From assembly GCA_050084515.1 (NCBI GenBank), contig CM114272.1, positions 19,964,001 through 20,028,000 of the forward strand: a stretch of DNA of 64,000 nt. Direction: 5' to 3'. Numbering within the stretch: the stretch's first letter is position 1; each line of letters starts with the position of its first letter. Source of the stretch: Blasia pusilla (lineage: Eukaryota > Marchantiophyta > Marchantiopsida > Blasiales). Shown one piece after another: positions 35,970 to 47,126 of the stretch. A model generated the notes under the pieces. The model was not told where the DNA came from. It did not search any database and worked only from the letters and a program-made list of their open reading frames with translations. Position numbers and translations under genes: made by a program.

Positions 35970-36209
35970 TCAAATATCCACATACGAGCTCTCACCTCAA
36001 ATACTCCTTGTCTATCCTCTTGTCGTACATCCTAAGCCTATGATGAAAGACTCATAGCCATGCACTACCATAACAAATTGCAATCAACTCTGGCATCGAA
36101 TCTCCAAATCCATACACTCCTTTATTGCAACACTAGCATATTCTAGTTACAACGGCCTTCGGCCCAAGATTCCATTGGTTACAAGTCATGTCTCTAGCTT
36201 CTCCTCGTA

Positions 36210-36930
36210 CTAACGTATGTGCTTCGCTTGTATTCGCTTGAAGTCGCGCAACAAGTCTTGCGCGTGTTCCAAATCCGCCTCCGCAATCCAAGTCGCCTCC
36301 TTCACATGGTAGCCCTTCCATTTTACCAAGTATTCATACTTGTTGGCCCGACGCCTCGAACATAAGATGGTCTCCAACTCAAACTCCGGCTCTTCATTTA
36401 TGATGACCGGGTGCGGTCTCACCACCTGTCTCCGCGCGAAACATCCATTATCTTGAAGATATTTCTTCAACAATGACACATGAAAGGTCGGGTGAATCTT
36501 GAACTCGTCCGGCTGCCTCAACGTATACATATCCTCAAACGGGTTTGCCACAATCACATACGGTCCAACATACTTGGCAGACAGCTTCGCAGACAACTCT
36601 TTCGGAAGAGTGAGGTTCTTTACACTCAACCACACTTGTTCTCCAACTTGGAATCGTACTTGGCGCCGACTCTTGTTAGCATGCTTAATGTACCTCATTT
36701 GAGCCTTTGCAAGAATTCACCTCGCACGCTCTTCCCGTTCTCGCATCTCTACCAACAAACCTTCTGCCGTCGCTTGTCGTGTTCGTGCCGATGTAGTACC
36801 CTTCGAAAGGGCTAGATCAAGAGGCCCTTCTGGCTCTCGTCCATTTGCCAGGAGAAACGGAGATTCTCCAGTTGCAGAATGCTTGGTCGAGTTGTAGCAA
36901 GATACTCGCCATGCTCACCACTTGACCAAT
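36210..36930 (-). pseudogene. Chromovirus integrase C-terminus and chromodomain
   Basis: Frame 36210-36698: the integrase C-terminal GPY-type module (FQVGEQVWLSVKNLTLP, KLSAKYVGPYVIVANPFEDM, FHVSLLKKYLQDN), followed by a chromodomain: FELETILCSRRRANKYEYLV, KWKGYHVKEATWIAEADLEH. The aromatic/Trp positions Y-x-V-K-W and W-x-x-E/A typical of chromodomains are visible. In chromoviruses this module directs integration to heterochromatin through methylated H3. Upstream sequence to about 36930 is broken integrase. Confidence 0.9.
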
Positions 36931-36938
36931 CGCGTTGA

Positions 36939-37636
36939 TCAAGACCGACATAATTCCTTAAGTACTTGATTCACGATAGAGTTTACCTTTTTGATGTCCA
37001 TCCGCCTGCGTGGGTGGAAAGCCGTCATGAAACTCAGCTTGGTCTTAAACCTTCGAATAAGTGCTTCGAAAGCACTAGTAAAATTTTGATCCCGATCTGA
37101 AACAATGCCTCGGCAAACCATGAGCACGCCACCACTATCGAGGAATAGTTGCGCGTCGTCGTATAAGCCGTTCGCGGAATCCACCGTCGCACGAATCTCG
37201 CCAACTTGCTAAATGATCAACAATCACAAGTATAGCGTTGTCTCCCTCAGATTCCGGAAGACTCGTGATGAAATCCATACTCACACTTTGCAAGGGTCCT
37301 TCAGGATCGGCAAGGGATGCAACAAGCCCTGCATTTCTTATCATAAGAGACTCTATTCGCTTGGCGAGTCACATAGGTCTTCACATATTGAGCAACATCC
37401 TCTTTCATGTTGGGCCGGAAGAACCGCCGACTGTAAGCGGCTAGCATAGATTTCTCTCCTTTATGTCCTGCCAAGGGCCCGTCGTGACACTCCGCTAACA
37501 CCTTGGTTCGCATCCTGCCTTGCCCTACATAGATCCTACTCTGTTTGAACCTTAGTAAACCGTGCCTCAAACTTATGTTGGCCACCTTCTCCCCTCGCTT
37601 CAACTTCCTCGGTACTCCCGCTTGAGCATCCTTCAT
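36939..37636 (-). pseudogene. Chromovirus integrase
   Basis: The HHCC region at 37301-37636 has CHDGPLAGHKGEKSMLAAYS, then YVKTYVTRQANRV, where the first Cys of the usual C-x-x-C pair is altered. The catalytic core has VSMDFITSLPESEGDNAILV (first Asp, about 37270), GIVSDRDQNFTSAFEALI (second Asp, about 37080) and FHPRRRMDIKKVN, where the usual Gln-Thr-Asp-Gly-Gln-x-Glu run is destroyed, removing the catalytic Glu. Three frames are used. Confidence 0.88.
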
Positions 37637-37643
37637 ATATCCT

Positions 37644-39060
37644 TCACTTAATCCTTCTTTCCAGATCTGTTTCTTTAGGGAACATTGCTCTCAAGACCTG
37701 TGTCGTCGATGGCATGTGTTCCTCCTTGCGACTTAACGCATGTGGAATCACATTATCTTTACCTGGCTTGTGAATCAACTCAACATCCATCAACGCCAAG
37801 GTATCATGCCATCGCAGTTGTTTCGGTGTCACTCGATCCTGGGTCTTAAAATACTTGAGTGATATATTATCGGTGAATACTCGAGTCCTGTGGAGCCCTA
37901 GATAATGCCGCCACTTCCTCAAGCAATGTACCACCGTGAACAACTCTTTCTCGTGAGTAGGCCATCTCCTTTCAGTATCGCTAAGCTTCTTGCTCTCCTA
38001 TGCCACCGGTCTCCCTTCTTGCACCAACATTCCTGCAACTGCGAAATCACTAGCATCGGTATGCACTTCGAACGGTTTGTCAAACTCCGTCAGCTTCAAC
38101 ATTGGTTCCTGCGATAGAATCTGCTTCACTCGGTTGAATGCCTCATTAACTTCCTGGGTCCAAGTCGTGTTGGCAAACTTTGCTGTCCAATCCGTGAGAG
38201 GTCTCACAATTCCCGAAAAGTTTTTCACATAAGTACGATAAAACTGCACCGCACCTATGAACTTCCTCATCCCCTTTACAGTGGATGGGGGTTCCCACTC
38301 GGAAATCGCCTTCATCTTCTCTATGTCTGGACTGACGCCATCTGCACTGACCACGTGACCCAAGAATTTGATCTTCCTCAAACCAAATTCGCTCTTCTCT
38401 ACATTCGCATACAGCTAATTTGCCCTTAGCTTAGACAAGACCGCTCTCACATGTCGAACGTGCTCCTCTAATGACTTCGAATAGATAAGTATGTCTTCGA
38501 TATAGATGATAACATACTCATCCATTTCCTTGTGAAAAATGGAGTTCATCAATGTGGTGAACGTTGGAGGCGCGTTACATAGACCGAAAGGCATCACTAC
38601 AAACTCAAATGAACCGTATCTCGTCACGCAGAGGTCTTCTCCACATCGCCTCGGCAATCCGAATCTGGTAATATCCTAACTTCAAGTCAATCCTACTGAA
38701 ATATCTCGCGCTGCCGACCTATCAAAGAGATCATCTATCCTCGAAGAGGATAATTGTTCGAACCGTCACTTTGTTCAAAGGTGCACGGTAATCAACACAT
38801 GACCTCATCTTTCCATCCTTCTTCTTTACAAAGAGAACAGGTGCTCCATAAGGTGACTTGCTAGTCCTAATGTAACCCTTTTCCAAGAGCTCACTTAACT
38901 GCTTTTTCAACTCAAGAAGTTTCTCCTGATTCAACCTATATGGTGCTTTTGAAGGCGGTTGGGAATGGGGTATGATCTCTATCTTATGATCTACCACTCT
39001 ATGCGGCGGCAATTCAGTCGGAAGCTCATTTGTCAAGACATCCTCAAACTCCTTGACCAC
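37644..39060 (-). pseudogene. Chromovirus RT and RNase H
   Basis: RT begins with [20 protein letters not shown] and [20 protein letters not shown] at 38731-39060, then MPFGLCNAPPTFTTLMN and the catalytic box VIIYIEDILIYSKS at 38415-38657, where the first Asp of the usual DD is Glu. Thumb/connection: IKFLGHVVSADGVSPDIEKM at about 38330-38380. RNase H: FEVHTDASDFAVAGMLVQEG (Asp kept), RVFTDNISLKYFKTQ, and the terminal IHKPGKDNVIPHALSRK. Several frames. Confidence 0.9.
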
Positions 39061-40744
39061 TTCCTGGAGTGGTTCTGGGACTCCCCCTCAAAGCAAAGTG
39101 TCCCGATCTCTGCAGATATCACGCTTGTAGCCTCCTCCACTTGTCTCATCAAGCAGAGAAATCCATCCTCCAACTCAGTCATGCTCCTCCTTGTGATCGA
39201 GTTCACTAACTCCATTTTCGCTGGAACCTCACGGACCAACCGCACCTGTAACCGTTTGCCTTTTAGCAAGACGCTCAACCTCAAGGGTCTACGTCTTAAC
39301 TCCACCTCAAACGCATCTAGGAATGTATTCCCCAAAACTCCGTCAATGCCATCCATTTCGCACACAGTGAAATTCTCCTTCAACTCGAATACCCCGCATC
39401 CTATTGTCAAACCCAAGACCAAATCAGAAGTCCGATGAGACTTGCCTCCTGCAAATCCTACTCGAATGGGCTCATCCGCCTTAGAGGTAGAGAGCCCCAG
39501 TTCCTCCATGATTCTCGAGCTTAGGAAGGAGTGCGAAGCACCTGTATCCACGAGCAACAACACATCGCGATCAGGAATCTTGGATCTTAGGTACACCAAA
39601 TTGTGCGTCCTTTTGGTGACTTGAAGGGACGTCTCGAGATCACCTGCCAACAGATGCTTAGCAGCAAACGCAATCATACTGCCATTACTAACCTTCGCTT
39701 TCGAACACCCTTTCGCCAGGTGCCCAGGTTCGCCACAGTTGTAGCATACGACCTTGCCGTTCCCTGACTTTGAGTGTTGTCCTCCTCTCGGTTTCGCATG
39801 AAGTTCCACTCGTTTTCTTTGCCGGGCGACGACTCTCTGGTTCGTGTCTTGGCCCCCACTCCAGCCTCTTTTGAATGCCTCCTTATTTTTCGACTTCTTC
39901 GAAAAACCTTTTGGCTCAAAGGGTTTCTGGGTTTGGACCTCATCGTCCCCAATCCGCTCCGCTAGCCTCCGAAGATCCGCGCAGGTCTCTGGCAACGTCG
40001 GCATTCGGTGAAGGGCCTTTTCAGCGCTCGGCTTGAGTCCACTAATGAAGATAGTCTTCTTCGCGTGCTCATCCATCTTTGGACTAGAAGTCAGTTTCAC
40101 ACTAAACTCCCTCACATACGCGCTTAAGTAACCACTCTGCCGCATCCGCACGCATTCCACCGTGTCGCGCAACCCTTGGTACTCCGGAGTGAACCGATCC
40201 CCAATCAACTCCTTGAACTCCTCCCAACTCAGAGGTGACTCGCCGCCCAGATATTCCCTCGTTGAGTTGTCCACCATTGTAGAGCATGATCCTTTAGGAA
40301 AGTAACGGCTACCGTCACCTTGTCCTGCTCAGCTGCCCTCTGCGCCTCGAAGTACAGTTCCAATTCCGTAAGGAAATCCTTCACTTTCCCCGAGCGCCCC
40401 ACTCCAGTGAATGGCGTGGGCAGGTTTGTCTGGCAGAGCTTTTTGCCCGCACCCGGAGTTCGAGTGGCCTCTAACTCTGCAATCCGCTTGCTTTGCTGGG
40501 ACATCTGCTCCACCAACACCTTCAACAAGTCCAACGTCTGGCTCGACTCGGTCTGTTCCCCTGAGTTTGGGCCCACTGGCCCCACGGAAGGATTCGCCTC
40601 CGGAACGTCCTCACGACTGGCGTTCAGCTCTTCGGGAGTCTTCGTCTCCTCTATAGCTTCACGGTCCGGCATTGGTTCCTCTCTTGGTTCACGTCGCTTG
40701 ATTCGGCGCTTCTTGGGTTGTTCTCCCTCGATCGCCATTTCCAA
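39033..40744 (-). pseudogene. Chromovirus Gag and protease
   Basis: The Gag N-terminus (40744 down to 40229) starts MEMAIEGEQPKKRRIKRR, has a short coiled coil (LLKVLVEQMSQQSKRIAELE) and the core FLKDHALQWWTTQRGN. A frameshift leads to frame 40277-39033 with WEEFKELIGDRFTPEYQ, a single CCHC knuckle CYNCGEPGHLAKGC and the protease active site LLLVDTGASHSFL, flap region and IDGVLGNTFLDAF. Apart from the one frameshift this part is well preserved. Confidence 0.9.
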
Positions 40745-40870
40745 GCCAACTCACTCAAATCTCCTCCTCGTTTCTTGCATCCCTCCTCGAGCGTCTGAGT
40801 CTAGCCGCTACCTTTGAGTTTCCCCAAGCGTCCGGTTGATCCCACGACCCCAAGTTCTCGCTCACCAAGG

Positions 40871-40888
40871 ATTTGCGCTGATACCGCT
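40871..40888 (-). promoter_or_regulatory. Chromovirus primer-binding site
   Basis: Directly inside the 5' LTR the minus strand reads AGCGGTATCAGCGCAAAT. This resembles the initiator-tRNA-Met site TGGTATCAGAGC with two differences in the core. Confidence 0.65.
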
Positions 40889-41891
40889 TGTCGCGCCCCT
40901 ACTCTCCGTGAACGTCAATCTTTAGTGTTGCGGAAGCGTACGTTCAGTAGGTCACGAACTCATCGCCGATCTGCACCCAAACACGCACTCTCGTTAGTCG
41001 GGTCTGGGCCAACCAGCGTTCCAACCCACCGAGTCCTCAACTCGGCGTCTCATCAAGCTCAACTTTCCTTAGTTCCTAGTTTCCAAAACATGACAAGTCC
41101 TTCAAGACTTGGAACAGACTTCCTGGTTAGTACAGGGATCTGAAACGGCACTTGCGCACCTAGCGATCCCAACTGTTCAACGGTCCTCGGGTGAGTTCCA
41201 AACCGAGACCCAAGTAATTGAGTCGCGGGGTGGAATCTAAGAGGGATGTCTGAAATCGCCTCAATGGACTTGGTGCAGGTTTTCCAACCCAACCCCCAAA
41301 CTCGCGTTCCGTTCCATGCCCTTGAGCCGCCCCGCGGTGCCCAAAGTGGGGTTTGGGTTCCAAGCACTCTCGGAGACCTTCCCCCTTACTAGTAATTCTG
41401 GGGTTCTCCAATAACCCCTCCCCTTTGGGAAAAGAGGGTCGGGCCCTTCATTGTGGCCCTCAACCCGACTCCACTTACAATCGTTTTCGGGTTGTATCTC
41501 AGCCGCTGCTTATGCGTTTGCAGCAATCTTTGGTGCGTTTGGACCAACTCTCTATAAGCTTTCCAATGCACCCTTATTTGTTCCAAACGCATCTTGGCGC
41601 TAAAAGTTATGGCCATAAATATAGTCGGAAACTCTCAAACGCTAGTGGCGTTCCAAATCCGGATCTTTCCTTTGGCGACCCACTTCCTAGACTCGACTTC
41701 TTTCAAGTCTTATTCCGCGTTTGGTCCAGGTTTCTCAGTCGCGACCATAACATCTGAAACGCGACTCCTCGCTTGCGTCTCGTCTCTTGTCTCCTCTTTG
41801 AGACAACTCCAACGCGCAAACCATCTTAGCGTGAGCCCGCTAATGTTCCGATGTTCCGCTTGGCACTTGTTTGGTCATGAGGGTCGCGACA
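40889..41891 (-). repeat. Chromovirus 5' LTR
   Basis: 1003 bp with perfect terminal inverted TGTCGCG / CGCGACA. The outer end is 41891, next to the rejoined copy B sequence. The primer-binding site follows the inner end at 40889. The outer 150 bp match 1-158 of the window. Confidence 0.88.
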
Positions 41892-42570
41892 CGATTGGGC
41901 CTGACACGACCAACCACCCATGACCAAGTCTATGGTCCCTACCCGGTCCAAGTCGTGCGCCCCCAACAGTGAAATATCCCTCGGTAGGGAACTCTCGTAT
42001 CCCTGGACAGCGGATGCAGACAACAAGTCATGAAAATAGAGGCGTAACTGCGCCAAATGGTGAAGTAAAGTGCGCCTTGCAACATCAACAATCTCCACAT
42101 ACATGTATTGCTGCATGCGTACTCCTGCCTACAAAGCAGCTAAACCAGTGTTGATCCCTCCAAAGAGATCCAACACGCGAATACCCTCCTCTAGGATGCA
42201 CCACACAATTGGGGTGGTGTCCAAAGGGGTCATAGTAGCACTCCTGGCTACCTCAGGTTCCTCTGATTTGGCATGCTCTGGTGCAAACATCTCGCTCCAT
42301 ACGGTCTGCACATGCTCAATGGCTAAGTGTCAAAACTCCTCAATCGAGCCCCAAATCGGCACCTCTGCCCCATGGGATGATGCGGCTACCATGACACTCC
42401 TCTCCATAGAAATGTCAGGAATGGGGATGTCCTCTGCATGGACATGTCCCTCAATCAAATCACTAGGCTAAGTGATGGCGCTGCTAAATTCCGCCAAGGT
42501 CGCCATCTCTCCTCGCCGTCGCTCGATCATCGATGGGTAATGAAAAAAGTTGTACATCACTGGACTGCCA
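41892..42570 (-). pseudogene. Copy B methyltransferase, N-terminal half
   Basis: Minus strand: linker with CTKVWQ-type decay, then VWCILEEGIRVLDLFGGINT (motif I fully intact, about 42150-42200), YVEIVDVARRTLLHHLAQLR (41826-42116), and GTIDLVMGGWSCQAQS, where the motif IV proline-cysteine has become Ser-Cys. The chromovirus starts a few codons further on. The linker upstream (to about 42570) matches WGSTEELRRL-type sequence of copies A and D. Confidence 0.85.
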
Positions 42571-42925
42571 TCTTGGTCTGCAAGACGATGGCTCCTCCCA
42601 CTAATCTAGGGTAAATCCCATTGGGTACAATATTTTTCTATCCATCAAGACTTTGTAGGACTCTATATCGGTCACTATCGCCTTGGCTCGCACCATGGAC
42701 TCATTTGTAGGATGTCCTAGGCGAATCCTTACCACGACCTCCTATCGGGTGATATATTGTGTGGTACTTGCTCCACCCAAGGATATCTATATCTGGAATG
42801 GATAACGCTCCACATCGGCCCTTGTCAGGCCCAAACCTCTGAATGCCGCTTTCCCCAACATTAGGGGTTGCGCTCCTGTATCCAACAAGACGCGCTACGG
42901 ACTAAAAGTTCTACCTCTTGGACTC
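42571..42925 (-). pseudogene. Copy B retropepsin
   Basis: The active-site loop at about 42840-42890 reads LLDTGAQPLMLGKA, the only copy in the window with the canonical Asp-Thr-Gly. The C-terminal signature with VLMDRKILYPMGFTLD lies at about 42600-42660. Frames are shifted between the two. Confidence 0.8.
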
Positions 42926-42930
42926 ACCAA

Positions 42931-44790
42931 CTAGAAGATCTCTCCCCGATTATCCAGCAATACAACACCATGAGAAGCCATCGCACGCTCTATCGCGGGT
43001 CTAGCGGGCATCTCTACCATCATAGTAGCCGCAACCTGCCATGAATCTAACGTGGACGTCATGAGCATAAGCTCCAAGGGCAGATCCATCAACTCTGAAC
43101 GTGATGGAGGAACTCCATCTCCATGCTCACATAGCGTAGCGGCCAGCCCGAACAGCTCGACGGGCGTACCTCCCAACGTCATAACATCAAAAGCAGAAAA
43201 TAGCAGAGCACGATACACCATGGTGGCCTCTCCTAACATCGTACTCGACACATGCTCCCCCTGATCAACAACAATAGGATTTTTCACACTCGCTTCTCCC
43301 ATCGCCCTTTGGGCGTGCACACCATCAACATCACCAACTTTACATGAACTCTGATTAGGACCCATCAATGGGGTCCTCATTGCCTCGGACAACGTGAAAG
43401 AGTGAGGAAGCTTGGTATGTTTTCGAGCTTCCCCTCGTTGTGGATCCAACTTTGCGGATGCTCCATGCGTAACAACTACGGTGCCCTCCATCTGGGCAAC
43501 CCGCACATCCAACCATGATCCTCCATATCTCTAGAGGCTCCATAAGACGTCGATGCCACGGATCCGGCATTGGGTAACCTCAATGCCATAGCGGCAATCT
43601 GCTGCTATAGCTGCTTTATCTGAGCAGCCATCCCAACCTCACGCCTGAAGTCTCTCTTGACGCGTCTAGGTGGTGGAACTCTACCTCCTCCACGGGCAAC
43701 TCCACCAGCCCTTCGGGAAACTCCAGCTCCTTGTCCCCCAGCGAGACCACCTGGTGCACAGCCCATAGGCCCATCTGAACCGACAACTCGCTCTTGTACC
43801 CTCTCTGGCCCTTGGTCCGAACGTAAGTCACAGAGAAAATTGAAACACCTGGCGCGTGTCTGACCATACCTCTGACAATAGTCACACTAATAACCTCTTG
43901 GTGCAGCACCATCTCCTCCTCCATGCTAAGGCACACGTCCATGCCCCTAATGAGTGCAATCGCTGATGATGGGCTTCACCACATGACCAACAAGTAATCA
44001 TAGGCGGCTGCTGCTGCTAAGTTGCATATGAAGGCGTAGGTCTCTGTGGCATGGCCTCCCGGTATCCTCCCTAAGCTCATGGTGCCACAGACCTATCTTG
44101 GAATCCATGTTGCTGCAGGCAATCGTGATTGCTCTCGCCCAAAATCCATGGTGGCTATGGTCTCCTTCGCCATGTTGCGCTCAATATTCTCAATATTCTC
44201 AAAACTTTAAAACGCGTATTGGTATGATACTTCAAAAAATATAATAATTGAAATAGAGTGTTCGGGTTGGTATATAATATATTTTCAGCCATCTTAAAAA
44301 CATCTCTCAACGTAGGGGAGGTGTTCATAAGAAGCACCCCTCCCACACACGTGTCCGTAAGGTCTGGTCTAACATTGCGTACCATGACTGGATAGCTTGA
44401 GCCTCTGTCACCCCCTGAGTGACGTTAATCAACCAGCGCAAGCGGGTGTAGGCCTCACGCAAACTCTCACCCGGGAGCCTCCAGAAGTGGTGGATGCTCC
44501 GCATTTTCTTTGTCCGTACCCCTTGGTAGCTCGCCCTCAACTTAGCGAAGAACTCAACCACAAGGTTGAACCTGGGACAAACTCGAGTGGACGATGCAAC
44601 TACTCTAGTTCGAGTCATCCCTCCTACAACATCACTAGTGGAGGAATCCTCTCTTGACTCCTCCTCCTCAGCTGGAAACGGCTCAATCCATGACACTTAG
44701 TGTGGGTTATAGTAGAGTCTCCAGGCCTCAATCTCATGGGCATATCTCTGCGAGAACTCATGGTAATCGTCCATAGGTGCCCCCTCTAAA
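42931..44790 (-). pseudogene. Copy B Gag
   Basis: The C-terminal segment at 42931-43512 (MDVRVAQMEGTVVVTHG, then MRTPLMGPNQSSCKVGDVDG) precedes the protease. The knuckle region lies at about 43850-44000 with the second knuckle in a shifted frame, next to the Gly/Arg-rich stretch. The middle segment at 44325-44696 reads SWIEPFPAEEEESREDSSTS and FNLVVEFFAKLRASYQGV. The N-terminal block (WAYEMDD, LHNFIAEFRSWCDS) lies at about 44800-44970, partly outside these bounds. An AT-rich insertion at about 44195-44295 splits it. Confidence 0.75.
44195..44295. other. AT-rich insertion in Gag of copy B
   Basis: Compared with copy A (7860-7905), copy B has about 95 extra bases, strongly AT-rich (TATAATATATTTTCAG). 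At the left border CAATATTCT occurs twice in a row (CAATATTCTCAATATTCTC). No terminal inverted repeats are seen. Confidence 0.6.
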
Positions 44791-45246
44791 TGCTCGAACA
44801 TTTCGTCCGATGTTGTTAACAGATTGAACTCTCTGGAGTTCCTAGCTTGCTATGAGTCACACCAACTCCTAAACTCTGCAATGAAGTTGTGTAACTCTAT
44901 AATGCCTACAGCATCCAAAAACCTACGCGGTCATCTACCCCGGTCGTCCATCTCGTACGCCCAACTAGTACGACCACTCAAACGTGTGCGGTGGATCACA
45001 AGCACACTCCTTTACACTCTTCCCCTTGTCTGAAGATGACACAAAAGGAGATTGAGGTGGTCTCTCATGTGGAGACTCTTGAAACCTCGCAACACTCTGG
45101 GTAAACCTTCTAGAGCTAGTCTTAGGTCCACCACCTTGCCTCTCTAAGTCCCGAAAGGACGCCGTGATGATCCTCGTGCCCCTCTCACACGATCACTCTC
45201 AACCTCGCAAGTAATCACCCAATCACACAATCTAATATGCGGCACT

Positions 45247-45290
45247 CAAGCTATACTCTCTCACTGAGTGTAGCTTGAGTGCCACTTCCC
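45247..45290. repeat. Palindromic junction between copies B and C
   Basis: GGCACTCAAGCTATACTC and, in reverse complement, GAGTGTAGCTTGAGTGCC face each other across TCTCACT. The left arm belongs to the minus-oriented leader of copy B, the right arm is the same leader sequence in plus orientation. Copies B and C thus meet head to head, both without a 5' LTR. Confidence 0.85.
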
Positions 45291-46390
45291 CGTTCAACGG
45301 TTCATGGGAGTGCTCACTAGAGCAAGAGCCACTTACTTTTGATGTTTCCTTTGCCGATTTTTCGTGTGGAAGTGATGCCCAATTTTTTATAGGGATTGAT
45401 TATGGGGGCGGGTTTCCCCATGTCGGTGCTTTTGGGAGCACCATGTAGCTTGCTGATTTGTATTTTCACAGGTTTTACATTTTCATTGGGAGAAAGAGAC
45501 GTTGGGTTGCACGACAGTCCCTGTCAATTTTTGGTGGAAAATCAAATGGATAAACGGATGAACGAGATCGTAGATCGGGAAGTGGTGTACATTGATGAAG
45601 AAACGATGCACAATTTGGAGATTGGAGCACGGAGTTATGATCATTTTTGTTGGGCTGCCATAGCCATTTTTCCAAGGTGTGAATGAAATTTTGAAATTTT
45701 TGGGTAGAAATTCTTTCTTGAGAGGTAAGAAAAAAAATCAGTTTACTTGGTGGATAGGACAAGTGAATTCAGCTATTTGGAGGTAGGATGAGTAGATCCC
45801 ATTTTTTGGGGGTGTTGACCCTCAATCTTAGGAGGGATTTGTGGTAAGGCATTCAATTTGCAGACTTGTCAGGAGGGGGTCTATCAAGTAAGGAAAGATA
45901 ATGGAGATCCAATTTTCCTGGGGGATTATTTGAGTTTAAAAAATAAAATTCCGAGGGATAACGTCTGTCCTACCACGTCCTAGCCGACTGTCCCGGAGAC
46001 GTGCAAACCGGCTGTGCACTTGCTACCGCCGTTGTATGCTCTGTGCTTCGTCGACGCTTCACGGCTGCTACCCGGTTGTCGGACCTCCTAGTGCCGAAAA
46101 AATACTGAGCCGCTGTGCAACCGTTCGTTGCTCCGTCCAACCCTGCGTCATTGCCGCCCGTAGAGCCAAGCGTCTGAATCTTTGTCCCAGACCGCCGCGG
46201 CTGCCTATGTTTGCGGACGGCCGTTTGCATTTTTGGATTGATGGGGTCGTAGTGTTCCGTTCGCTTTATTATGCCGTGATTTGTAGCTGCTCGAGGACGA
46301 TCGAGTACGGTGCCGTGACGCCCATAGCCGTGCCGGGCCGGTTGTGGCCGCACCTCACCGTCTCGATCGCCGAGCCGCACCATCACCAGA
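45290..46390 (+). other. Copy C leader
   Basis: 45290-45690 matches copy D 57970-58420, including the hairpin GGTGCTTTTGGGAGCACC at 45425-45442. 45700-45960 has no match in copy D. 45960-46390 is GC-rich and matches 58735-58870 (ACGATCGAGTACGGTGCCGTGACGCCC). Confidence 0.7.
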
Positions 46391-47126
46391 GAGCAAAGCG
46401 TTTACACCCTACGTTGATAGATGTTTTTGGACCGCCGAGAATATTGAGCGCAACATGGCGGAGGAGACCGTAGCCACCATGGGTTCTGGGCAAGAGCAAT
46501 CACAATTTCCTGCACCACCACTGCATCAACGTGGATTCCGAGATAGGTCTGTGGCACCACGAGCTCAGGGAGGATACCGGGAGGCCGTGCCACAGAGACA
46601 TGCGCCTTCATATACGGCTTTGCAGCAGTAGCCGCTTACGATTACTTGTTGGTCATATGGAGGAGCCCATCATCAGCGCGATTGCTCTCGTCAAGGTCAT
46701 GGTCCTGTACCGCAACATGGAGGAGGAGATGGGGTTGCACCAGGAGGTTATCATTGTGACTATTTTCAAAGGTACGGTCACACAGGCACCCGATGTTTCA
46801 GCTTGCACCTTGAGTTACGTCCGGACCGAGGGCCAGAGAGGGCACCATAGCCAGTTGCCGATCCGGGTGGGCCTAGAGGGCATGCACGAGGTGGTCTTGT
46901 TGGGGGACGAGGAGTTGGATTCGCTCGAGGGGGTGGTGGAGTTGCCCGTGGAGGAGGTAGAGTCCCACCACCTAGACGCGTCAAGAGAGACGTCAGGCGT
47001 GAGGTTGGGATGGTTGCTCAGATACATCACCTACAGGCAAATTGCCGCTATGGCATTTACGTTACCCAATGTCGGATTCGTGGCATCGACATCTTATGGA
47101 GCCGCCTGAGATATGGAGGATCCTGG
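46390..47126 (+). pseudogene. Copy C Gag, C-terminal part
   Basis: NIERNMAEETVATMGSGQEQ, then (after a stop at 46629) CWSYGGAHHQRDC, where the second knuckle Cys is Tyr, and CDYFQRYGHTGTRC, where it is Phe, so both zinc knuckles are damaged. A Gly/Arg-rich tail follows (GGGGVARGGGRVPPPRRV). The reading ends at the deletion junction near 47120. Confidence 0.8.

Larger units (their letters stand above)
35970..41891 (-). mobile_element. Chromovirus (Ty3 family with chromodomain), 3' LTR missing
   Basis: Minus-strand element inserted in the methyltransferase of copy B between motifs IV and VI. The flanks rejoin cleanly: ...CATCCAGCACTC at 35969 and CGATTGGGCC at 41892 restore the sequence seen in copy A at 5521-5545 with one shared base. 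It has a 5' LTR (40889-41891), tRNA primer site, Gag, protease, RT, RNase H, integrase and chromodomain. No LTR is found at the left end (35970-36205), so the 3' end was lost. Confidence 0.88.
31622..45268 (-). mobile_element. Family 1 retrotransposon, copy B, interrupted by a chromovirus
   Basis: Minus-strand element with its 3' LTR at 31622-32133, then (rising coordinates) PHD, integrase, RNase H, RT and the C-terminal half of the methyltransferase to 35969. The chromovirus follows, and then the N-terminal half of the methyltransferase (from 41892), protease, Gag and part of the leader to about 45268. The 5' LTR is missing: the leader breaks at a palindromic junction with copy C. It keeps several key motifs that other copies have lost (DTGA of protease, LDLFGG of motif I, TDWS of RNase H). 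Confidence 0.85.

Noticed and set aside
35960-41896. Target-site duplication for the chromovirus
   Set aside because: Only one base is shared at the rejoined flanks and the 3' LTR is missing, so the left end is probably a deletion end.
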